Positions 20,639 through 34,889 of a DNA stretch of 64,000 nt are shown piece after piece. Source of the stretch: Ceriagrion tenellum. Lineage: Eukaryota > Arthropoda > Insecta > Odonata > Coenagrionidae. The DNA is taken from the NCBI GenBank assembly GCA_963169105.1, contig OY720632.1, positions 57,321,136-57,385,135 on the forward strand, read 5' to 3'. The notes under the pieces are model-generated. The model saw only the letters and a program-made list of their open reading frames with translations. It did no database searches and had not been told where the DNA came from. The position numbers were made by a program, and so were the translations under genes. Position 1 is the stretch's first letter; every line of letters starts with the position of its first letter.

Positions 20639-23600
20639 GTAAGCTACTTATTTCGATCAAACCTATTTGAGCGAATGGAAAGTATAATGATAGAATATAT
20701 TGCCTAGAAGTCGCTAATTTCTTAAAGGCTATAAGCTTGGCTTAAGTTACTTTAAGTTTCAGATAAGATGAGTTTCATTACAACACGAATGATATAATTT
20801 TGACCTTTCTCTTTACCTCTAAAACTGTTCAAAGCGACAAGTTCTACAGAAATGACATGCAAACATTTCTCTATTCCACGCACCATTGGTAATTGCAACA
20901 AAAACGGTGAACGGCGTGAATCGAGTATAAAACATCGTCTACATACCATTTTGTTATGCTCTCTTCTCGTTCCTTTTTCGAAGTCCTTCCTCTTTCATTG
21001 CTTGTGTCCTCACACCCCCTGTCACGCGCATCTACGTCTGCTCGGAGGATAATAAATCAAAACGTATATTCATCCGCCGAAATCGCACTTGGCACTGCAT
21101 TCAATCTTGCTCCTTACAATTCACAAAAAGATTGCTAGCCACACCCTGTTAAATCCCTGACAACTCTCTGATTATTAATTCCTAGCCAAATCTCTCACTT
21201 TTTTAAATAATACTTTATTTTTGAACTGGTACTGCTCTCATTTTAAATATCTATCGGTTAATGTGGAGGAAAATTTATGGAGATTTCTGCTTTCTAACAC
21301 GGGCAACGGAATAAAAGGTAGTAGATCATTACAGTCCTAATCGATCATTTTTCATCAGCCAGGGATGGTGATCCTTGAAGTACGCTGTCTTGTGCTCAGG
21401 TTCTGCTATGTAAAGGAAGCAACTGCTCTCTAGTGTTGCTAATTTATCTGGGCTTTAAAGGCAGTGGTAAGCCCTCATCGATATTGCATCTCCAATTTTG
21501 AGGTATCGACGTATTACAAGTTAACGTTTTATTCTTCCGTAGCTACTTTGCTTGCTTTGTTCTTGATCAATGTAAAATAGTAATAACTAAATACCTTAAT
21601 CACATTTCTCCTTATGTGTTTATTTAGAGAAATAGACTGGTGCCTTTGCGTAGTGGATGTGATAAGGTTAAGTCTAGGCCAAAATTTAGGCGAACTACTT
21701 TGAAGGCATATTTTAAGGTAATGTGATTGCATAATATGAAGACAACTACTGCAAACAAAATTTGTGGTCGTCATTAGCAGTCATCAATCAAGATTGGTTT
21801 GCTATGATTCTACTCCACTAGCAGTTTCATCTTATATATATTGTCATTTTTTCGTCTGCTTTATTTGCTTGATGAAATCCGTCCATGATCTTCTTAGAGT
21901 AATTAATCTCCGTCATTTTTCTTTCCATCATCGGTGTCGGGCTGTTATTTCGGAGAGTATGTTTACAAGATTTTTTCACCCCTAATTCTCAGTGTCATCA
22001 TGAAAAATTGTTTTCTCCAACACCTGGCAGGGTTTCCTCCTTAGTGATCCTCTTTCATTTCATCTTCTCTTTACTTGTGAATAACGATCGATACGGAAGT
22101 GTAATCTTGTGATATTCTCGTATATGCGGAAGATGAGGATCGAGTGATAAAAGAAAAGAGATGGAATAAGTGGTTAGGAAGAGACTGTTGAGATCTCTGG
22201 GGAATGAAAGTGAACTTAATGAGGCAAGGAGAGGGCAGGAGCCCTTCGTATGGATTTTGGTTTTGTACTCTGGAAGAAAATACCTTTTTATCAATGTAAT
22301 TGGTACTGAGAGTGTAGTGGTGTGTTCCTATTTTGACGTAATTGATCAGCGTGTGAAGAGAGAACGGAGGAGAGAAGGGATGGGTGATCACGGCGTAACG
22401 GCTATTTCACAATCCTAGGGTGATTTCTGTGCTGTAAATTGCGTTACCATCTCTGGGAGAATCCTCTCTCTCCTCCCCACATAGTATTTGAGCAATCACT
22501 GTCATCCTTACAATCGAGGTGATCTGACACACTCGAACCCAAAAGCAGAAATGAACACTCTCCACAAAGACGGCATAATGTCTCCTTTTTCATTTCTAAC
22601 CTCCTCACTCCTGTCATTAGTGATCATAGCTCTCATAGTCAGATGAAATATTTGTCTTATTCCTTGTGAAATCAGTTCCTTTTTAGGATGCACAAGTTAT
22701 TTCCAGAGCCCAGGTGGAATTCTCGGGATTCACATTTATTGTTTGAACCCCCTGAGACTATATTCGTTTTTGCAATTATTTATCTTCTCCTAAAATTCCA
22801 GAGCTTAGTTAATATAATACCACAATAGGCGGTTTTTGAATGTGTACGTTTATAAAGAGATCTCACCGATCTTCAGAATCTATTTTCTTGGTTGTGAGGA
22901 TATTTTAAAGAGTCACCATTTCTAAGTTTCTCTAATAATTTAGAGTGATCGCGGGTATTTTTTTAGAAAAACAAATCCCAAAGCTATGGGCTCTTCTCTC
23001 GCTAAGAAGAACTCAATGAAATACTTTTAAATAAATAAAGGTTAACCAGAGTCGGTGTTAAACTTTTGAGATTTGTCTTTTAGGAAATCTTTGCTATGTA
23101 ATTCTCTTGATGCACTCTTGAGAGCTTTATTTTAACCTACCACTCACTCTCGAAAACTTAATCATCTGGAAAGAGCATTTTGTACCAGATTTTAATCACA
23201 TTTCTTACTTATCGCTTTCTATGGGTTCTGCTATATTTTTGAGGAAACGAAAAGAAACGAATTTTTTTTCCTTTCTCAAAGCAATTTAATCTTTCTACAG
23301 ATTAAAAAATGACTTTGCCTTCTCCTTTTTTCTCTTTTATTTCTTCGTTTTGGGTAAGTTCAAGATCTTCACCCCTCTTTGCAATAAACTCTTGAATCTT
23401 TTTCCTAATAGTTTCCGACCCTATTCCGGGATCCTATTAGTCTATTTGTTCCTTTCCTCCCCCAGTTTTGGACTCAATGGCCTTCGTCCAAGTGCGCGAC
23501 CGCTCGTCTTAGTGTAATAACGGCGCTTGTTTTCCGTCTATTTTCTCGGAACGGACGATCGTTGGCTCTCTTTTTTTCAGTTTCTTAGACGTTTAATTTT

Positions 23601-26600
23601 GAAAATTGGCAACTTAAGAGGGACAGACATCGTGTAACAGGGATGAGGAGACATTTTTTGTTACGTAGCCACGGCCGTCGTTTTGCCACCGTCAGAACTT
23701 AACAGGTAAGAAAATTTATTTAGCACATAAAGTCAGATCCTGACCGTCAGAAACTGCCGGTTTATGTAGAAGATAGCAAGGGATTACGGTATTCTTCATC
23801 AGTTCTGGCAAAGTAGGCATCCTAACTTAAGAGTAGTCTCTTACCAGCTAGTAACGCGACCCCGGATGCAAGAAGATGGTATATTAATATTCTGAAGTAA
23901 TAAGAGCTTGGTCTCAACTGACAGTAATATCTGTTTAGCTACACTTTCAGAGCAAAAAAAAAATGTAAGCATTGACGTATCGTCATCGAAGAATGATGAA
24001 ATGCAAAAAAATTGAGAGAAGCAATATCGGAGAAGTCGCACGAGGAGTTGACGAAGGAAATAAAATTAGAAGACAAGCTCATATTTTGCGACACTGTAGC
24101 ATACCTAAAACAATAATGGAAGGACCAATAAACGAGTAAAATTACATAGGAAGGCCAAGAATGTAGTAGATTAGTAAAATTTTGGACGTCAGAGTGAATA
24201 AGCATTTAGAAGTAAATGTATTTCCGTAGATGAGAGTTGATCGAGTGTCTGGAGCATCCAACGTTATGATGAATGATTGTTGATAAATAATCGTCATATC
24301 TAATTGGCAGTGCCGTTTTTGGACATTGCTTGACAAATTTGTGTCGTTATATATGGTTTCTCGATTTTTTAACAATAACTATTTTCAAATTAGATTAAAG
24401 ATAGATTAGAAAGCTTTTTTCACGGCCTGTAAAGCGTCACTCTACCGTTAGTCCCCAAAATCCTGCCTTGAATAATGCGACCGATACGGTATGGATGGCC
24501 TATGTACTAGAGTTGAGAGTGACTAGGGGAACAGATCAAGCGAAACTGAGGCGCGTTTACAGTTGTTTACGATGGAGAGAACCTGTCTCAAGTGGGCAGC
24601 TAGAACGCAGACCTAATGGGAGTAGGATGGAGACGGCCAGCAAAATTGACCATTTTATCTTTTGAATGGGTCTACGTTTGACAGGATTCCTGGGTAAGTG
24701 CTATGCCGTTGAGAAAAGAGAAATATTAGAAATTGGGATGATGTAGAATAAAATAGAAAAAGTGAGCTTATTTGAGAGTGAATGTGGTTGTCAGAACGCT
24801 ACATAAGTTGAGACAAAATCTGGAGAATAAACTAAGGTTTGGAATAAGGATGTACTTTGGAAATACGGCTCAAGAAAATAAAAAGATGGTAATAGAGTGT
24901 TTGGGATTGTTTTGTGTCACATTGGTCGATCTTCCGCAGACAAAGGGTGTAGGTTAGTGTAGAACAAGAGCTTCAATAAGAAACGGTAATTGAAAACGGA
25001 GGCTGACGTAATTTTGGCGTTCAGGAAATAGGAGAGTGCATTCCTAGGAGACGACTTGTAGATATCATTATGCCCTTTAGTTGTACCGCTTATAAACTCC
25101 AGCCTAAGTTCTCCACACGAATATCAGTTTTATCGTAAAGGATAGAGACAAGAAAACTGACCTTCCCTACATATCGTGAATTTCTCTTATTCAGGGGAAA
25201 TTTTTTTCCCGCGACTGTTTATTTTCCTGGAAAGATGTGATTGTATTAATAGAGGGGACTTCTTCCAATCGTATAGCCCTATAGGACGAGATGAAATTAG
25301 ACAAGAGATCAAAAAACTACATATAACCATAATAATTCAATCCAATATATTTTTCTTTTATTTATCAATGCTGACATCACAACTATCTCTACAGCGTCAG
25401 ATGGTGAAAAAGATTTTTTAAGAAACATTTAATTCCTCAGCGATAATTTATACTTAATATTCTACTTGGCTTTAAACTGCCATGTTACTGAAAATAACAA
25501 TTTCAAAAGCACTCGCGAATACAATCATGGATCAAGTAATTTCCTCTTGTTAACAGAATCACAACAATGCCTAAATTCTGCCAAATAAGTTGGTTGAATT
25601 GCATGGCATCGAACGAAAAATATAACATCATTGGATTCTGACATATAGGTCTTCTACATTGTTTAATATTAACACTCTTGAGTGTGGATTCAACGAAATC
25701 CAGGGATATATGGGTCTTAATTCATTTTCACCACTGGCATACTTTGTGTAACTGTAATCAGACGGGTAGGAGACAGATTAGGAAAAGACATACCGAAGAA
25801 CTTTGTTGTTGAAAGAAATAAAAAAATTTGACCGTTACGTTAGTGACACACATTTAGAAAAATACTCTGAGGTGAATGGTAAACAACCATTCCATAAGAA
25901 AGGACGTGCATAATATATCCAAGACCCGCTGAAAAATCACAGCTTTACATTATTTTCCCAGTCCCATACTACGACACGTGCATGTCTCGCTGCTGTGCTT
26001 TATTCTCCATCAATTTCTCTTAATGACGATCCCTCACTCACATTCACTTCCTTCTGCTCAGGTCTTATACGAAATATTGGATCCACACTCTACCCTCTCG
26101 CCACGCACTTCAATGATCCTCCGGAAGAGGATGTCCCTCTTCCCAAAATCGAATAGCTCTTCATCAACCTCCCACGGAAGCCCCCGCGGTAATCCCATGT
26201 ATCGCGTCAGTTTCCTGGAAATAAATGGTCTGCCAACTGGGAATAATCTCTACCTTTCGAGGTTTTTGGTGGCGTTGAAACATCGGATTACGCAAGGAGT
26301 TTTAGAGATACCGTGGGAGGTTGTGTGTCTAAGTCTCTTGAATTTCCTCTCTAATGAGTATTTTCAAACCACCAGATTTTTCTACAGAATGGCAACACGT
26401 CAGTAGTTTTTGTAATAAAGTTATAATTTTACTAAGTGGAAATAAATACTGGAAACAACTAACATGCACTTTATGTACTATTACTTTATCTGACGAATTA
26501 GTCAGTTTTTAATAATCTGAACTTCATAGAAATTTCTGTGTTTATGATAACAAAGTTATACGCTTGCCACAGAAAGCGTAAAATATCATATGGTTTACTT

Positions 26601-29600
26601 ATCAGTCTGCTGTTGAGACAACGCCGCTTTCCCACCATGTCCCAGTAGTTTGCACTGTTTGTCCCCCTTTTACACTCAGAACTCATTTTCAATTCGTGAA
26701 TTGAATGGGATTTATTGGTTCTTTTTCGTAAATCATACAACCTTAAGAAAGAAAATTTACATGGAGGAAAAAAAAACCTTGGAAGAAATGTGTGGTAATC
26801 TTAATTAAATAGTTAAACATATATAGGAGAGCCTTAAGTAAGAGACCTGTTAGGAGGTAGCGTTACAGTCTGCGCATCATATATTTATCATATTGTTTTT
26901 TAACTAATACATTATGTTCTCATCATGAGGATTTGAATATAAGAGGTATGTAAAGAGATAAAGTACGAAGGGTGTATAAGAGCAGTTGTTGGAGCACTGA
27001 AACGAGGGGTGCTGGCCGAAACAAATTTTATCGTTTAACGACCAATTTCAAATAAAACTTTTACACTTACGCACTCCACAACACCTCAGAAAATTAGAGG
27101 TTCAAGAGAAAGTATCATGGGCCTAAAATCTGTGATGAAGAAATAAAATAACCTGAATGTTCGAGAATGAATGGAATGATCAGGTGTAACGGCAATTAAT
27201 CTAAATATGGCAGAGATTAAAAATGTAGATTCTTTAACGGTCAAGAGAACGCAATCATAGGAAAGAAGAAATAGACGTCGCATTTGGATGAAGGAAAAAC
27301 GTGTGCGGAAGGACAAACAATAGTGGATATCCAAACAGTCGAAAAGTCGGTCAAGTGGAATGATGAATGTGTTAGCTTCATCCCTCGCTGTCGTTCCTCT
27401 CTTTTCCATGAGTCATTCGGTGGTAGGAGAGAGAACAGAGCCCGAGCTCCATATTATTTTTTCTTTCTTTTTCATAAATCTTACCTTAAATGGATTATGA
27501 GCGCACGGTTCCATTACCATCGGTAAGCATTGAACAATTTTAATATAATTCATAGATTCGGGCGATATTGCGTGGAAGTTTTACGAATTGAATGAGTTGG
27601 ATTAAGAGCAATTTCTGCTTGTTCAAAAATACACTGTAGTTCATAAGCCTAGTTCCGGTGTTTTACATAATTTTACAATGTTTAAATCACCAGACGATAA
27701 TGTAAGATATCGAGAACCGGGTAGTGTAGTCAAGTGAATTTATTTGCTGAAAATTACACTTAATCCAATATATTCATAATGTATCCCACCTTCCACCACA
27801 CTTCTTTCCCTCTGCTCCCCTCCCCCAATGTCCTCGTCCCTCACTCTCACCCCTCCCTCCTATCGCAACCTCTTCTAACCAAGCTCCCTATGCGGGTCCT
27901 AGATCGATTCTCCCCAAGGGCGGGATGCCATACCCCAAACGCATACGGCATTGGTTTGCCATGTATCGTTGAAACGAGGCCGACTATTTGACTGAACACC
28001 AACGCAGTTTTTCCAGCCCTCTTTCCAACTCACGTGGCCAAGGTTACCCGTCCCCGTTCTCCTTTCAAACGGAAATTTACCCACTTATTTAGTGCGGATA
28101 GTGACGCTCCTATTCGTTTTTAACCGGAAAGAAAATTGGAGAGATATATGGAAGGAAGTACTAGGTTAACCAAGCAACTGCTTTCACCCTCTCCTCTGCT
28201 TGCAGCAAAATCATGCCAAGCTAGAGCGAGAAAGAAATGTTAAATATGTTAAAATAGTCCATAAGTAATTTTTTATCACCTTATGAAGGGATTTAGAATA
28301 TAAAAATTCTCTCTAATTTCATTATCTCTAATGTTTATTCTTATTTATTACAAGCAAATAACACCATTTATAGCGTGTTTTAATGGTTCTTACCCGATAA
28401 AAACGTTTCGAGTAGTCTAATCATTTCAGTCAATTTCCATATCAATTTTAATCGATTTCCGTAATCCAGTCACTGAATCCAGACACTCGAAGGGCTAATT
28501 TGACAGTGTGTGAAATGGTTGGCAGTAGCTGCTACAGTTAAATCAAATTTGGCGAACTGCCTTTGTCGAGTTCCCAACTAGTTTCATTGTTCTTGAAATT
28601 CAGATGTACTATCGCTGCCAAATTTGCACAAATTTCTCTGGCAATCACTCTGCTGAGTAGCGTACTCGCCAGAAATTCTGTTCTTTTTTATTAATAATGG
28701 CAACTTCCATGAGGGGTGTGCATTCTCATGGCATCATTTTGTGTAGACTATTCACGAATCAGACTACACTGATGATGGCATTAGGCTTGAAACTTCCCGA
28801 ACAGATTTGGTTTTCGACAGAAAATATAAAATGGATGCCAAGGCTAGTTATAATGAGCTTTTATTACATTATGCTCAAATATCTAAGCTCCTGGTGAAGA
28901 CCATTTTAAAAATTCATTTGGTAATCAAGCAGTAAAACCAAAACAGTGATACTTAACTAATAATATTTTATGGCGTATATTTGAAAATTGTAAAATGGCA
29001 CCTTCCCAATATACTAAACTTTTACGGCAAGAAATCAGACATTGAATTCCGGACCATCCATCGCTCAGATTTTAAATACGGCTACCTTCAGAGTTGATAA
29101 ATCCACGGAAAATGAACTTATCTGCTGAGGTTTTTTACTTCTTTTTCTTACTGACAACAACAGTTTGAGAACAAACTAGTTTGTTTTTGCTGAATAAAGG
29201 GAGTAGTATTTTCCAAGCTGCTATGAAGAGTTTACTTTTTAGTTGTAATTGAAAGTTAAATTTCTGTCTATTACTTAAAGAAAAGTTATTTATTTTATCT
29301 AAATTATCTATTAATGTTAGCTAAATCATGAGGAATTTCTGTGATTAGTTTTTCTTCGCTAGATGAGTCATGGTGTTTTTACTATGGACTTTCGGTGCCA
29401 GGTGAGGATATTGAATGATGTTTCTCACAACTAACAACTTTTGACATTAAAATGTAGCAGATTACGTGGATAATGGCTAAAGCATCGATTTTAAGAAGGA
29501 TAATGTTATGGCTGATTTTTATCCTTGCTTTCTTAATACTTGACCATGAGCCCCCTCAATTCCGCCGCCTCTAAGATTTTATTGCTCCATCTTTCGACCC

Positions 29601-30053
29601 ATGAACTTCTTGTAACTACTCTTGAAAAACTTCGGAGTCAAGGCATTCCCTATCGTGAACGTAACACTTCCCACAGAAAGTGTTGCTACGCCTCGTAAAA
29701 ATAGTCAACGGTTTTGGCTCTTCTGCTAAGCATAACGTTAGGTAACGCCAGAAGCTGCTCTCTTTTCTTTGGATGTGCATATAAAAATGGCTTAATACGG
29801 GCTAATTCTTATGTTAGGGTTGGATGGAAAATCCATTTGCGGTTAAGTGAGCCTTCTGGGAGATTTCACTTCGCCCCTTCAAGGATTCCACAGCCTACAT
29901 TAGAGCGTTACGGTGTTTTGGATGACAAGAGTGGTAAGTGTTTTGGAAGGCGAGCGAGGAACAAGGTGAGAAGGAAGTGTGGTTGCAAGAGGTGAAATGC
30001 GTTGGGGTAACCGATGGGGGCAAAGGCTGTGACAGGTGCGTGTTTAGCGCAGA
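20639..30053. other. Gene-free stretch
   Basis: Nine kilobases with no recognised gene or element. The C/T-rich tract at about 27780-27900 is the most biased part. A hammerhead-like string at 28769-28793 (CTGATGA, then GAAAC) has only a three-pair weak helix II and no cleavage triplet. The 142-codon frame at 25978-26406 has no recognisable domain. Confidence 0.45.
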
Positions 30054-30110
30054 AGCCGCACTGCGACCAGGGGGGTTATTTTGTAATTCCACCTCGGTGG
30101 GAGATCCGTT
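30054..30110 (+). repeat. Dispersed repeat, copy 1
   Basis: AAGCCGCACTGCGA, then GGGGGGTTATTTT, then ATTCCACCTC occurs here and, diverged and inverted, at 33115-33162. The following ~70 bp carries repeated GGCTCA/AATGGCTC motifs (30118-30145). I do not know the element. Confidence 0.45.
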
Positions 30111-30767
30111 TCGCTCACTGAATGGCTCAATGAATGGCTCACATTCAGTTCCGTGAATGGATCACATGGAACGACTCGTGATTTTTTTTCGAAATTATTT
30201 ACGGGAGCACCATGTATTTCATGCTATTATTCAATCATATAATAATAGTTTAATGTAATAAGCACTTATAAACATAATAGTACCGTTGTGCTTAAGATTA
30301 TCAGAGGTGTACGTAAGCTGTAAGATGTACTACAGTCTTTCTTAACGATAAATAATTTCAAGTGAAAGAAGGAAAGCAAACGTACTTTGGAATACATTTC
30401 ATTAGCGTATATTGGCGTACTGTATTGATCTCTTCATTTAAATAAATTCTTGCTACAGTGCTGAATATTTAGGATGGGTTAGATGTTGGCACAAAAAGAA
30501 TTTGATGGACAAATTTCAGTCTCAGACTTTCCATGCTAGAAAGGGACACCGTCGGAGTATTTGCGGTAATTTACGATTTATATACAAGTTTCCTTGCAAA
30601 ATATAAAGCATATATGACTATAATAACTGTGTTTGCTTTCAAATAAAACTCTTAGACGGAGTAAGAAGTACATATTTCCGAAAAAAATTATTGAAACCGG
30701 CGACTGGAAGGTAGTGAAGGCCATGTTAAAAATAAGGAAAAAAGCATATTTTTTCTTGCTCGATTAT
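30111..30767. other. Gene-free stretch, nothing recognised
   Basis: AT-rich apart from the short GGCTCA repeats at its left end. Confidence 0.5.
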
Positions 30768-30862
30768 TTGGCTTCAGTAGCCCAGTGGCTAGCATCGTTG
30801 ACTTCGAATGTGCGGTACGTGTGTCCTTCGATTCAAATCCACTAGTGGGCATATTTTTTTTG
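30768..30862 (+). repeat. tRNA-derived SINE head
   Basis: A-box-like TAGCCCAGTGGCTAGCATC at 30778-30796 and B-box-like CGATTCAAATCC at 30829-30840 are spaced as in a tRNA gene. They are followed by CACTAGTGGGC and a T-rich run. The anticodon arm does not fold into a clear tRNA, so it is a tRNA-derived retroposon rather than a tRNA gene. Confidence 0.6.
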
Positions 30863-31544
30863 CTAAATATTTTAGTCTAATCATTTATTGAACTCATTAT
30901 TGAAATAATATTCATTGATTTTTCCAGCTAGTCTCATCCTAAATATAATTAAAACACTTGCTTGGGTATCTGGTTTAAGATTTTCCTGAAGGTGAACATT
31001 ATTTCGGTGACTGTAAGCGTAGGATTCGAGATCCTTCGTCTGTACTACGGAATAGAACCGATGTATATGTGCCTGATTCAATCGGTTGTCATCTCCATCC
31101 CCGTTTCCATTTCGGTGACGATTTTTCCTCGTAGATTTTGACTGCAGCACTTTAATGTTTCAATGAAAATACAATTTAAGCAACATTTACTCCATTAATG
31201 CGTTTTTCGTCTCCAAAACTTAATATTTACGACCACTTCACATTCGAACTGTATATGTATTTATTTCCTAAACAACTCTTGAGGGAGTACATAGTTGTGG
31301 TTTGAAGCAAATTGATATTTAATCGATAATATCCGACAAGTGGGTATGACTAGTGACTTTAGGCTTTGAAGTACTCTCCACTAGTCGTTGATTTTCTTGG
31401 AAATTGCTTAGAAGTTTTTTCTAGCTTTATATGGCACTGTTAAAGACCGTTCAAGTTGCTACAAGTAATCCTGAAGAATTGTCATTAAATGGCCGTCTCT
31501 AATGGGCTTGAATGGATATTAGACGTATAAGACGCCTTGTTCAA

Positions 31545-31592
31545 CGTCCTTAGTTCGAGACTTCTCGAATTGTGTGAGGAGGGCTATAAAAA
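31545..31592 (+). promoter_or_regulatory. Possible heat-shock-element/TATA core promoter
   Basis: The perfect inverted repeat TTCGAGACTTCTCGAA (31554-31569) contains three contiguous heat-shock-type pentamers (cGAGa, cTTCt, cGAAt), one with a single mismatch. A TATA box, GGCTATAAAAATAC, begins 12 nt later at 31582. No open frame of note follows, so there is no evident target gene. It may be a relic of an element promoter or coincidence. Confidence 0.25.
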
Positions 31593-33114
31593 TACTTCTG
31601 TCTAAACTTTTGGTCGGTGGTTTTCTTTGTGACTGACCTCTACTTTATGACGAAGACGTGAATAAACTAATACACGAGTGAGTTCCGTGCAGAATAGTGT
31701 GAACTATTACGCTGAGGAACATAGTATTTATATTTTTAACGCGAAAGCCTCGCCCAAAGGCAGAAGTTAAAGTCGGTCAAGTGCAAAGTTTCAGAGGCTT
31801 CAATTAATATGAATGATGATCATTAGAAAAATGTAAATTTTAGGGATTCTATCATAATAATGGTTTAATAATGGTAATGGTTTAATTATTTTATCTTAAT
31901 AAGTTCTTTCAATACCAGTTTCAACGTCTTCACGTGAATTATTAATTTTTGGCCCTCTTCAAAGGCAACAACAGCAACCCAAAGACTAAAGCGTAAAAGG
32001 TAATGTGAATATATAATTCGGGAAGCATAACAATCTTTAAATAAGTGAAGGCAACCACGATGAATGTATACTATTACTGTAAGTAACGGCTAACACTGTA
32101 TAAAATAAATAGCAAGGTCATGTGCGGCTGTGGCAATGAGGAGACATTTTCCAACAGCGAAATGACTGAAAGTGACGCACAAACATATCCACTCAATTAC
32201 TGTTAGCTTTCGGCGTTGGCCTTTGGAATGGAACAATTGCGATGACAAAGTATTGCGTAAACCTCTAACCTATAACAGACGTTGACAGATCGCAGGAAGC
32301 TACGCAAATGACCCAAAGGAATTCGTTACTTGCAAAATAATGTCCTCCTGTGGTTCATTACTGGGTCTATATCACTTCAGACTCAATGGTAGTGTTTTTA
32401 AAGATGCAAAATTTGTAGTAAAAATACTGAAGGTAAAGAATTTTCTTCTTTTGGACTATTTTTTTCTTAACACGGCGAACTATCACGCACTGAAGGAACA
32501 AAACAAAATATGAGCAATCATTCAATAGTTTTAATGGAAATAGACCCTTTACACTGTGTCCGGTGAATTACCAAGGGAAATGGTTAAGAAGCACGTATAG
32601 TTATCCTTGTTAAGCTCCCTACTAAAATGATGATATTAATACCCAAACGCATTTTACCATGCTTTAAGAATACATAGGCATACATAAACATAAATAATAT
32701 GACCTTTTCAAACAAAAAAATAACTACCAGTGGCAAATATATCCAGGCACTTTAAGAATTTCTCGCGCGTATCACAGCCGTTCGTATGGTTATATGCACC
32801 AAATTCCCGCGCTTCTGCGGTTTTCTCCTCAAGCAAAGTGGAGCGACAGTGGCGACAGCTCACGAGCCCAATGTTTGGTGTAATGGAACTAACGAAAAGG
32901 TGAGATAAAGACACGGATCTAGAGTCATAAAATACGGATCAAGAGTCGAAGGAGGTAGTGGGTCACCGGAAGAGTCGGTGAGTCAAGTGAAAGAGCCGTA
33001 GACTCTTGGAAAAGACCCGACAAATCACCGCGAGGTGATCCGAAGATGGTCCTGGATTTTTGGAGCTGAACTACGAAAAATGGTGTATATTCCACGATTA
33101 TGACGTCAATCTCA

Positions 33115-33162
33115 TGGAGGTTGAATAAAAAAATAACCCCCCAGGGAACATCGCAGCGGCGC
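33115..33162 (-). repeat. Dispersed repeat, copy 2 (inverted)
   Basis: Read on the minus strand it contains GCCGCTGCGA, TGGGGGGTTATTTT and ATTCAACCTCCATGAGA, matching the copy at 30054 over about 45 bp with small gaps. Downstream on this strand several GACTC motifs recur up to about 32920. Confidence 0.45.
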
Positions 33163-34451
33163 GTAACCTCCTGGGAGTGTAACGGGCGACACCCAACCAC
33201 TCCCTGAGAGAAAGGAAGCGGTAATGCGCGTAAATAGTGCGGAAACGGAGGAAAAAGTAGTCAAACTCGTGACAAACGTGGAACATAGGAGAAATAAGTA
33301 TGGTTGTGATGGAGAAAGATGCTCAGTGTTCTACCGGGAAATAAAAGGCTTAGTGTAGGGATGTCGACGTTGGATGCATTTTCCTGGTCAAGTGACTATA
33401 CTATTTAATCGGAAAAATTTTTTAAAACTAATTGAAACTTTTCAAAAGCTTACATTAGTTTTCTTCACATGGAAATTAAATACCATGACCTTGAGTGATT
33501 CCATAAGCACATTCATACGATACCGCATGAAATGCGTCAATTCTACGGTTGCAGAAAGTAATTCCTACCATCATTACACGCTACAATTTAAGTTTTTTTT
33601 ACAACGATAATACATAAGTGTTGCACGGATAATCCCTTATTCGTCTTGTGCAACATTTAGCAAGTATTAATGATCAGTAGCGCCTTTTCTAGATCTTTTT
33701 ACAAGTCTAATTATAATAAACGAGTGCATTTTCAAGGGCGAGATGAATTACATTTACGTTATATCAGTAATGAGCTTTTGTTTTTTTATGCCTACTTACT
33801 TGTCAATCCCTGTATGTTTGTGAATTAATTTCTCTTTGTGCCCTCCTCAATTTTTTCTTGTCACCGACCATGTTTACGACATAAAATGTCTTTATCAAGG
33901 TACATTCCTAGTTTTTCGTTCATATCTACATATATGCTCCGGTTGTATGGGGAGAGATGAATGGGAGGTGCAATCTGGGAAGATGGTTTTCAGTGGAGGG
34001 AAGTCATTTCAAGTTCTTGGAGAGTTAATTTTTAATGAAGAATGATGATGATTTATGGGTGGGCAGGAGGGGTGAAGCACACAGTTTCGAGGACGAGAGT
34101 GATAGTTTCAGAAGTAACTTTGTGGAATAACTTCAAGGATGGTGTTAATGGATGATGTCGCACAGCAAAGAACCCTAGGCGGTGGAAATAATGAAAATCT
34201 CATGCGGAAACGGCAATATTTCAATGCATAAATCAAAGACGTGGGTTATGACGTAAACGTATCGACCATTATTGTGAAAGGTTATTGGCATCAACAGTGA
34301 GTGTTAGTCAAAGAAAAGATCTGTAAAAAGATTAAATTTTCACTTTCACTATTTACAATCCCATACTATTTTAGGGAACCCAGTTTTTTTTATCTTTTGC
34401 CCCCATCCCATGTGGGCGGCGAGGATGTGAAGGCCCTTACTGCACCACTTC

Positions 34452-34620
34452 CTGCCGCACCCATCACACGGATCCGAGGTTCAAACTCGTACATCAATGG
34501 CACTCGTTAATTTTTCCGTTAATCCTCGTTAACCTGCCACTGATCTACGGAACTGAGGTTGAATCCCAACCACCCATGCCACTCGTTAATCCTCCTCTCA
34601 TTAATGCCTCCAACTCTCTC
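34452..34620. repeat. Tandem duplication, about 79-bp period
   Basis: GAGGTT occurs at 34476 and 34555, and TGGCACTCGTTAAT / TGCCACTCGTTAAT at 34498 and 34577, both 79 bp apart. Each copy begins near CTGCC(G/A)C. The GGTTCAAACTCG and GGTTGAATCCC parts resemble degraded tRNA B-boxes, so the unit may derive from a SINE, but no A-box is convincing. Confidence 0.6.
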
Positions 34621-34889
34621 CCTTATACCTTGCCCTAAAAAAATCGTGACCCAGTTTTTGCTATAGTCGCTTATGCTGAATAAAAGAAGAGAACTTTGGC
34701 TCATATCAGTACGGCAGTATAAACCTCACGTTTCTTTCACTCTCATAGTTAATAGAGATGCATAGAGGGGTTAAAGCAAATCACTAAATTTCATGTGAAA
34801 CTACCGTTAATTGGTTTTTAAGTAATAAATATTTCCGTAGTTTGAGGCTCAAATATATGGAAGTTGAATTTCACCAATTAGAAATTAAC

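Larger units (their letters stand above)
30863..34451. other. Gene-free stretch
   Basis: Apart from the possible promoter at 31545-31592 and one dispersed repeat copy at 33115-33162, I recognise nothing. The sequence is AT-rich with short scattered frames. Confidence 0.45.

Noticed and set aside
23705..23740. AG-GTAAGA junction with AGCACATAAA, echoing 20586
   Set aside because: No pyrimidine tract and no downstream donor; similarity to 20586 is limited to two short strings.
25978..26406. 142-codon open frame
   Set aside because: No recognised motif, and Ser-rich translation of a C/T-biased segment; no splice or promoter evidence.
28769..28793. CTGATGA ... GAAAC resembling a hammerhead
   Set aside because: Helix II has only about three pairs, one of them G-U, and no GUH triplet follows; no Penelope tail motif is nearby.
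29395..29410. CCAG-GTGAGG as a possible ratchet point
   Set aside because: The pyrimidine tract is poor and there is no paired donor within 150 nt.
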